A DNA stretch of 64,000 nt from positions 56,523,544-56,587,543 of the forward strand of contig NC_071354.1 of the NCBI RefSeq assembly GCF_943734655.1. The letters run 5' to 3'. Positions 56,846 through 64,000 of the stretch are shown piece after piece. A program made the translations under genes and the position numbers. The stretch's first letter is position 1, and every line of letters starts with the position of its first letter. This DNA comes from Sabethes cyaneus. Taxonomy: Eukaryota > Arthropoda > Insecta > Diptera > Culicidae. The notes beneath the pieces are model-generated. The model did not search any database and was not told the origin of the DNA. It saw only the letters and a program-made list of their open reading frames with translations.

Positions 56846-59020
56846 AAAAACGGAGCCTAAAAAGTGAAAAAATAGTTGAAAAGAAGAAAACAGGAGGGAG
56901 AAAGAGGGAAAACAAGGCAAAAACGAGGAGACTGGACAAAAAATTGTGACGAACGGAAGTGAAAAGAATAAACATAAGAGAAAAGAAGGTAGAACCTAAA
57001 AGGAAACGATGGAAATGAGGATAAGTAGAAAGTGAGAATAATGGGACAAAAAAGAAGAAAAAAGGAATAGAAAAGTACGAAAAGAAAAGGAACAAACACG
57101 GGTGCTGAAGAATGGAAAAATGAGGACAGAAAAAGAAAAAAACGGGACAAGAAAAAACAAAATGGAAAGACAAAATATAGACCAACCTCGTGATTTTTGT
57201 ATTGACCTTGAATGAGGTCATGAATGAATGAGTCTATAGGATTTAACAAATTGTGATCAGGAGTGGGGAAAAGGGGAAAGAGCGGAAGATGATCACTTTT
57301 TGTTTCATTACTTTCTTCTACCGTTCCCTCCGTAAATTGCAAAAAAACACCGTTTTAAAATCTTAAGAAAAAAATGAAATGAAAAGGAAACGGGAAAGAA
57401 AAATAGAATGACACAGAAAAGGAGGAAAAGCACGACATAATGAGGATGAAAAGAATAGACAAATGAACAAAAACAGGATAGAAAAGAAGTAAAACTGCCA
57501 AAACAAAAACGAAAAAAAGGAAAAAAGTCTAAAAGGAGTAGAAAACTGCAAAGAACGAGGCATGAGACATGACAAAGAGAGAGATGAAACGGGCTTGAAA
57601 ACGGGGAAAGACCGAAGAAGAAAAATGAAAAACGGAATAGAGGAAATTTAGGACCCAGAAAAAGGGCGATAAATCGGACAGAAAATAAGAGAAAAGGAAG
57701 GTAAGGAAAACGAAAGGGAAAAGAGGAAAAGCTACGAACAGAAAACTTGGGAAACCAAAAAGAAAAATAGAAATAAGAGAGGAAAAAGAAAACCGATAGG
57801 AGAAAAACTGTAAAAAAGTATATAAAACAGGATAGAAAAGGAAAAATGTGACTCAGAATTCGGGTAAATGGAACAGAAAAAGAAGAAAAGTAAAACAAGA
57901 GAAAAAGATAAAACGGAAGGGAATTAGAGGAAAAAAAGTCGGAGGGAAAAGGGAAAAAAGGGAGCCAAAAACAGAATATGAAGACAGCTAAGACGGAAAA
58001 CCGGGGTATTCAATAGAGAAGAATGGATCAAACGAAGACGGAAAACGAGAAGGAAAGGAGAAAAAAATGTTAGAAAAGTACGAATACAGGAATTGCAAGA
58101 AAAGGAAAACGAGAAGAAAAAAATACTGAAAATGGGTAAACAGATAACAAAAAATGAGTGAAAAACGGGACTAAAAATAGGAAAAATTAACTGGAAACGA
58201 AAAAAGAAAAACCGTAGCGAAACGGGGGAAAAGAGAGCCAAAAACAGAATAAAAAGACAGCAAAGACGGAAAACCGTGGCCATCAATAGAGAAAAATGGC
58301 TCATACGAAGACGTAAAACAAGAAGAAAAGGAGAGAAAAGAGTAATGGAACAAAAAAAGTACTAAAAAAAGGAAAAAGAGAAGATAAAATACTGTAAACG
58401 GGAAAGATGATAACACAAACCGAGTGACTAACTGGACTGAAAAAAGGAAAAAGATCCGGAACCGAGGAAAAACGGAACAATGAAACAAGAAACATGAAAC
58501 AGAGAAAACGAAAATGAGAGAAAGGGGGGAAAATGGTTATAAAGTGAGAGCCAAGAAAACCAATCGAAAGTTACAGAACAGAAAAGAAAACGGAACAAAA
58601 GGTGGAAATACAGGACCGGAAAAGAGAAAAAACAGAATAAAAAAATTGGTAAACGTGTGAGAGAATAAGATGAAAAATGAAAGTTATGATTTAAAGTAAA
58701 ACTTCGTGTCTAATTTCGTGTCCGTGCTTGGTTTGAAGCCAAATTTCAAGTTCAAATTAGATCAAATTCAAGTTTAATTTAATGTCCAAGTTCAATTGCA
58801 TGTCCAATTTCAAGTCCAATTTGAAGTCCAGTTTTAATAATTCCTATATTAAGTTCAATTTATGAGTCAAATTTCAAGTACAATTTGAATTCCAAATTCT
58901 AGTCTAATATTAAATCTTATTCCAAGTCTGATCTCAAGTAGAATTTACACCTAATTTTTGTCCAATTTCAAGAACAATTCCGATTCCAATTTTAAGTTCA
59001 GTTTCGGTCAGGTTCGGTTT

Positions 59021-59264
59021 AACAAAAAGGTCAGTACGGGGATCTCTGATAATTAATAGATGAATGTTTCTCGGGGTCATCCCTATTTATCACTAATAGC
59101 TGCGAAAAATGTCGAATTGATTGGACCGGCCGGGGGCTTAGGGTTAGTAAGGAGATGTAAGCGGGATACCAGACCTGGTTAGAATGCCGAAGGAGCATTT
59201 TACAATGATTATGTGCATTGATAAAAGTGCTAAGATAGCATTGGAAAAATTAAGTGAATTCTTA
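59021..59264. other. Short unassigned DNA
   Basis: Nothing recognised between the end of the minisatellite and the next MITE. Confidence 0.5.
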
Positions 59265-59455
59265 TACAGTCAAATTTCGTTAATTGGGCTAAGCTTATCA
59301 CCGATTTTCACAAAAACTTTCAACAATTGGGCTGTGCTGTGATAGGTAACAGTTCAATTGATGTTCATGTCATCTTTATTAGATCAGCCCGATTAAGGAA
59401 AGTTTTTCTCAAAATCGGCGATATCCTTAGCCCAATTAACGAAATTTGACAGTAC
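59265..59455. mobile_element. TA-flanked MITE, TIR CAGTCAAATTTCGTTAATTG
   Basis: TA dinucleotides at 59265-59266 and 59454-59455 enclose inverted ends of about 57 bp: CAGTCAAATTTCGTTAATTG on the left and CTGTCAAATTTCGTTAATTG read inward from the right, each continuing GGCTAAG..TATC.CCGATTTT. Total 191 bp, no ORF. TA flanks and a CAGT-like end suggest a pogo/Tc1-mariner relative, by inference. Confidence 0.85.
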
Positions 59456-59689
59456 TATATTGAATTTAGTTCACAATAATAATATTGCTAGCGGTTGATT
59501 TTTGGGGTTTGGTGACGGATTTTCATTATAAATACTGTGCACTAGCTCTTTGGTCTCGAGGGTTGGGGGGCGAGCGCGACTCTATGAGTTAAAGCTTCTA
59601 TCAACTACCGCGAACGCCCTGGTCGTGCTGCGCTCAATTTACTTTGTAGACCTGTAGAGGGCAAAGCACATTTACATCTATCATTTTAC

Positions 59690-59983
<294 letters not shown>

Positions 59984-60125
59984 ATTATTATATTTAAAAC
60001 ATAACCTTCCGTCCTTTGGCAGGAAGATCTCAAAGTCAGCTCGTGGAGTCCGCATGCTTCCGCCTTCGGGCATAGGCGCGTCGGTTATGCTTGGGGCTCC
60101 TTTTGATGTGACTAGGAACGAATTT
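59984..60125 (-). pseudogene. Possible LINE 3' end preceding the trinucleotide array
   Basis: On the minus strand the sequence ahead of the array ends ATGTTTTAAATATAATAATG and then passes into the GAC/GAT array. Several non-LTR retrotransposon clades finish in such short tandem tails. Upstream GAAGGCGGAAGCATGCGGAC and CTTCCTGCCAAAGGACGG look like LINE 3' untranslated text, from memory only. The stretch is cut at 60126 by the M3 element. The minus-strand frame 59681-60220 spans it but also runs into M3 DNA, so it is unlikely to be a gene. Confidence 0.35.
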
Positions 60126-60776
60126 TGACGTAGGACTACGTCTTTGTTTACTATACTGGGACTGGGTAGCACTTTGTGAAAACGAAAATAGAAGTGTAAC
60201 GTTTGAATGAAAGATTTCAAATGCTAATAACTACTAAACTACTGAACGAAACTAAACAATTTATATGTCGTTGGATAGATAAAATGACCAGTAATTTTTT
60301 ATGGGGGTAATAGAGCAAGTTTAACGGGGGGGTAAAAGGGGGCTCCCATACAAATGAAATACAAATTTCTTCATAACTCTAGAACTAAACAAGCAAATGG
60401 CACCAAATTGGGCGTGTGGGGTTTTTTGGAGGCATTAATTTATTTTGAAATTATTTATTTTATGATGCTTTGAGACCCCTCACCCCTATGGTAGGAGGAT
60501 AATTCATTACCATTTCTACCTTTATGATGCACACAAGTGATTTTTAAAAGAAATTTTTATGTCTCAAAGGTTGTAGGCATTGTACTCATGAACCCCCGTC
60601 CACGTATTTTCAAAGCCACCATTGCATTGAATGAAGAATTGAATCTGAATATTTCGCTCTTCTCTTTTAAACATTCACTTATACAATGGCACTCACAGTT
60701 TCTGATAAACATACATATGCCAGAAATGCAGTTTACATTAGTCTTTGATCTGGTGATCTGATATAGTCCTACGTCA
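60126..60776. mobile_element. TIR element, TGACGTAGGACTA end (family M3, copy 2)
   Basis: TGACGTAGGACTA at 60126-60138 and its reverse complement TAGTCCTACGTCA at 60764-60776 are perfect 13 bp inverted termini. The interior is AT-rich with G-rich runs (60325-60345) and no convincing ORF. It shares its terminus, but little interior, with 55822-56845. Non-autonomous. Confidence 0.75.
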
Positions 60777-62926
60777 CCCTTTCGTACAACCCTTAGGGCT
60801 GTATACCTTGTAGTTTTTTTAAATATACCTGGTGCTCAATTCAAATCATAACTTTCAATCGAACATATACAATAATTAAACAATTAAAGTTTAAACCAAT
60901 TAAAGTTTAACTAATTCTACTTTCAAAAGGATTTTAAATTTTTGTGATGAGATCTGTGGAAATGCTACTGAAAATAACTTTTTAAAAACAACAATTTTGC
61001 AAGAGAAAATATACTTTCCCCTGAAATAATGTATCAATAGAACATACAATTGCTTCCATATTTCATCCTCGCGAAAATACCACGCCTATGTTTCTCACAA
61101 ATCGAAGCACACTCACACGGAACCAAACAACTGACTTCCAGCCTAATGAACCATCGGCAGTTGGGAAAATTTATTCATACCCTTTGAAATAATAAATTCA
61201 TTAACATTAAATAATAATTATTACAACAATTAGCCACAATATGGAATTTCGCCCACCGGAGGGCCCCATTTGCTGCTGGTCTCATCACGTACCTCTCCGT
61301 TGCGTTGCGTTGGATTGGTTGGAAAATTTGAATTCCATGCATAACGCATGGACCACCCATTTTCGGCAATAGTCGCTGCCGTGCATAATATTTTACCCCA
61401 CATTCGCCGCTGCCGCGCTGCTGCTGCTGTTCGCTCGCAATGATAATGTGTTCGGTGATCGCGATGACACCACACGGTCCGTGATGGCTCGTATTTCGTG
61501 CACGTTAATAGACTGCCGGTCGACCGGGTGCTTCGCCGCTCGGAAAACCAATGGCGGCCAAGCTCGGACATGCATCCCCCCTCGAGAGACCGACGGCGGG
61601 AAGCGCGGTCCGCTGAAGTGGCGCAGTGGACATTCAAAATCCGCGGTCAAATTAATTTATGTCCATTTGATACTGTGCGACCGAAATGGCCACACAACAG
61701 CCAACTCATTTTTGCCTCTTGATGTAGTTAAGCGTGCAGGTTTGATTAAAATATACGTTAGAGCGGTGCAGAATATCGATCCGACCGGGGCAGTGGTTGC
61801 ATCGAGCGGACCGTTCTACTGCAGCCGGGCAGCCCCCGCGGGTTGAGTGATTGCTAGCAATTATCTCATGCAGATTATTTCATGTGATTATTTCTAATCA
61901 GTTTTCTTGTTTCCGACAGAAAGCTTGATGAGTGAATGTCATTTAATCTTTGTTTTATGCTTTTTTTGCAAATGTTGACAACTCTTCGATTTAATTACTT
62001 CTTCAAATAGTGACTGTTTTAGCTTTTCGATTCCGTGAGCATTCAACACTTATGAACCGTTCTAAAACTTCTGCACACATACAGCTGGCTCTGACCAACC
62101 TAGCACTAGCATCGGGCACGAAAAATGACCTATTCTAGCTAAATTTGTTGACGTGGTTTTTCGCCGTTCACAATGGTTGATGCTTGCGAAAAACAAACAC
62201 CATCGTTTTATCTATTTCCGTAATCATCATTAAAACCCCTTCTCATTATGTCGGCATGAGTGTTTACCGAGTGGTTTAAACCGGTCGAGTCTGTGAGTGT
62301 GTGTATGTGTGTGGTATGTGGCACACACTGGATAGAACTTTTGACAAGTGTGGTCATTACAAACGGCTTTGGCCTCGGAGTGCGGTGCTAACGCGGGTCG
62401 TACTTGCCAACAACGCAACGCTTTCGGTTCGAGTCATAACTTTGTGTAATTATTGTATGGTAACATTCATTATGAGATCAATTTTAAAGGGTGTGATAAA
62501 GGTTTGGATTATTGCTTTATGCAGTATGTCAACAAAACGGGACGATAGATAGATTTAATTATACAACATAGTGCGAATTATTTACTGCTACAATTAGATG
62601 AATGTTGCAACCGGAGGCATAAAGAGTGCATAAGCTGTATGGTAGAGTCAGTGGGTGTTCTATTCACAGACATAAATTATTGCGCCATGGAAAGTGAATG
62701 GAATAGAAAGGGTTCATGAGATACTTGTTTAGTATCCGTAGAAAATTTAAAAATGCACCGATTTTATATAAATCCTGTACATGTTTTTTTTCGGAAAATT
62801 TCACAACCATATTTTTTTATGAGGCGCTTAAAATGCCCCACTCTGAGTCAGTATGGTCCAGTCAGTCACAAGAGCTATGGCTCTCAAGCCCTTAACTAGC
62901 GCTTCCTCGCAGATCTAATCCAATAC
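60777..62926. other. Unassigned DNA
   Basis: No gene recognised. A GC-rich part (61.2-61.85 kb) has overlapping frames on both strands (61230-61637 minus, 61448-61846 plus) without domains. A TG-rich patch lies at 62292-62320. Confidence 0.4.
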
Positions 62927-64000
62927 ATGACGATTGATAGCCTTACTTGGGAATGCTTTAGGTACGTTCACATTGTCGGTGATTATTCCTCTGAATGCTG
63001 CTGTCGTGTACAACCAGGACGCATTGCCCACAGTAGTAAGGGAGTCCCCGAGCCACCCGACCAAGTCGAGTTTCCTGATGCTTCTTGTCTACATATTTGT
63101 CAAGTTCCGGATGGTTCCTGCCAACAGAGTCGTCCTAGTCCTTCGGTCGTGGTTGGTGACGGGATCTCCCGACAACCACTCTCAGGCAAGTATGGTGTCG
63201 TTTTGGACGTGACTCCTCCTGATCTTTCGAACGCTTCCAGCTCATCTCAACTTTCTCCTGGACGATCATTACCTGTAGGTCATACGAGGCGCATTGAATC
63301 TGACATTATAGAAGCCTCCGAGTTTCGGCCCGCGTTTAGCAGTCGTACTGTTTTTCCTGCGAGCAGCTCGGGATCTCTACGTGAAAGGAGTACTTTTTTG
63401 GAACTATCAACACACACCAGTGACACGGATGGTATTAGAGCGTACTATCAGAATGTGCGAGGTCTAAGGACTAAAGTAGATGACCTGTTCCTTGCATCTA
63501 ATGACTGCAGCTATGATCTAATCATGTTAACTAAAACCGGATTAGATGGCTGCATCAATTCCCTTCAGCTGTTTGGATCCGCCTTCACCGTTTATCGATG
63601 TGATCGTAGCTCAAAGAATAGTCACAAAAGCTCTTTTGGTGGCGTATTGATTGCCGTTGCCCAACAGTTTCTTAGTTCGATGGTCGATCTAAACCGTGGT
63701 AGTTATCTCGAACAAGTCTGCGTTTCTGCTGTTATCAGAGGCACGAAGTTTTTGCTTGTATCAGTTTACATCCCTCCCGATAGAAGCAAGGTAATCAGGT
63801 TCATAGACGAGCATATCCTCTCGATTCGTGAGCTACGTGCGAAAGAGGTTTCTGACCACAGAATTTTGGTTTGCAGTGATTACAACCAACCGCAAATTTC
63901 CTGGTTTAATGGGGAGGATGAAGTACAATACGACAATTCCCTCATGCTTCCTGCTGCTAGTGCTGCTGTGGTTGATGGATTCGAATTCCTAAATTTAAAA
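62927..64000 (+). CDS. CR1/Jockey-type LINE ORF, endonuclease part, runs off window
   Basis: Open for 358 codons from the first ATG after an in-frame stop at 62897, and still open at the window end. Residues 1-170 are low in recognisable structure but have a Cys cluster (SSECCC near residue 24, then CLHIC and C at about 58-70). From residue 173 an apurinic-type endonuclease begins: YYQNVRGLRTK, then LIMLTKTGLDG (about 200-208), FGGVLIAVA (about 240), SVYIPPDRSK and SDYNQP (D318, N320). In this family the third motif residue of L(T)ETWL is the catalytic Glu; here it is Lys203 and the following Trp is Gly, so the nuclease should be inactive. The rest of the endonuclease and the RT must lie beyond 64000. 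Probably a dead but young copy. Clade not certain. Confidence 0.75.
   Translation, partial: MTIDSLTWECFRYVHIVGDYSSECCCRVQPGRIAHSSKGVPEPPDQVEFPDASCLHICQVPDGSCQQSRPSPSVVVGDGISRQPLSGKYGVVLDVTPPDLSNASSSSQLSPGRSLPVGHTRRIESDIIEASEFRPAFSSRTVFPASSSGSLRERSTFLELSTHTSDTDGIRAYYQNVRGLRTKVDDLFLASNDCSYDLIMLTKTGLDGCINSLQLFGSAFTVYRCDRSSKNSHKSSFGGVLIAVAQQFLSSMVDLNRGSYLEQVCVSAVIRGTKFLLVSVYIPPDRSKVIRFIDEHILSIRELRAKEVSDHRILVCSDYNQPQISWFNGEDEVQYDNSLMLPAASAAVVDGFEFLNLK

Larger units (their letters stand above)
55527..59020 (+). repeat. Composite repeat PR, copy 3 (largest)
   Basis: Leader TCACAGATGGATTACCGAAA (55546), purine-rich domain (55590-58680, minus an inserted element at 55822-56845 and a non-purine patch at 57180-57340), GAGAGAATAAGATGAAAAAT (58653), junction ACTTCGTGTCTAATTTCGTG (58702), then the TCCAATTTCAAGT minisatellite to about 59020. 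Leader and closing segments match copy 2; junction and minisatellite match copy 1. Within the purine domain, blocks repeat at larger scale: ACAGAATAxxAAGACAGC followed by GACGGAAAACCG occurs at 57973 and 58244, about 270 bp apart. Opposite-strand F/S-rich frames are artefacts. Confidence 0.8.

Noticed and set aside
56838..58495. Minus-strand frames (161, 196 and 126 codons) with hydrophobic character
   Set aside because: Pyrimidine-strand artefacts of composite repeat copy 3, overlapping in several frames without conserved motifs.

Overview
The window looks like eukaryotic, repeat-dense, non-coding DNA from an insect, most likely a culicid mosquito. I infer this from the style of its RTE-type and RNase H-bearing non-LTR retrotransposon relics and its small terminal-inverted-repeat elements. 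Genus cannot be fixed from the sequence. I found no convincing host protein gene, rRNA or true tRNA gene. The stretch could be intergenic or one or more very large introns. It is not bacterial: there are no operons, no ribosome binding sites and no long conserved ORFs outside transposons.

Layout. 1-2.9 kb is unassigned DNA. 2.9-14.4 kb holds relics of CR1/Jockey-group LINEs, a tRNA-derived SINE, copy A of a dispersed repeat, and the first purine-rich repeat. That repeat carries a CGCGTAAA-repeat element, which itself carries a small MITE, and runs into a 12-13 bp minisatellite. 14.4-19.2 kb is unassigned. 19.2-29.2 kb is a transposon graveyard: copy B of the dispersed repeat, a nearly full-length but triply broken RTE element (minus strand), a foldback structure, a MITE, an RNase H LINE tail, further RTE relics, a TA-flanked element and a BEL/Pao-like tail.

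32.3-35.8 kb is framed by oppositely oriented TAGGCATA-motif repeats. Between them lie a 12 bp minisatellite and a 5'-truncated RTE copy closely related to the first. 36.3-38.4 kb has a second TA-flanked element and a LINE RT relic. 38.4-42 kb is unassigned. 42.9-44.6 kb is an inverted copy of the purine-rich composite repeat. 45.4-47.9 kb is a satellite of 7 bp words (AGACTAG/AGACTGG) with a higher-order period near 200 bp, split by a palindromic MITE. 47.9-54.3 kb is mostly unassigned. 54.3-59.0 kb has a minisatellite, a foldback element, a SINE-like block and the largest composite purine repeat, interrupted by a 1 kb element. 59.2-60.8 kb has a TA-flanked MITE, an approximately 290 bp trinucleotide array that may derive from a LINE tail, and a second element with the TGACGTAGGACTA terminus. 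The last 1.07 kb is the open 5' part of a CR1/Jockey-type LINE ORF that runs off the window.

The most interesting unexplained structure is the composite repeat seen three times (11.5-14.4, 42.9-44.6 and 55.5-59.0 kb). It is a strongly strand-asymmetric purine domain, then a conserved junction, then a 12-13 bp minisatellite. Its ends recur in separate copies, so it behaves like a mobile or amplified unit rather than random simple sequence. The long F/S-rich reading frames on its pyrimidine strand are artefacts. All family assignments were made by eye from motifs; no database search or alignment was run.
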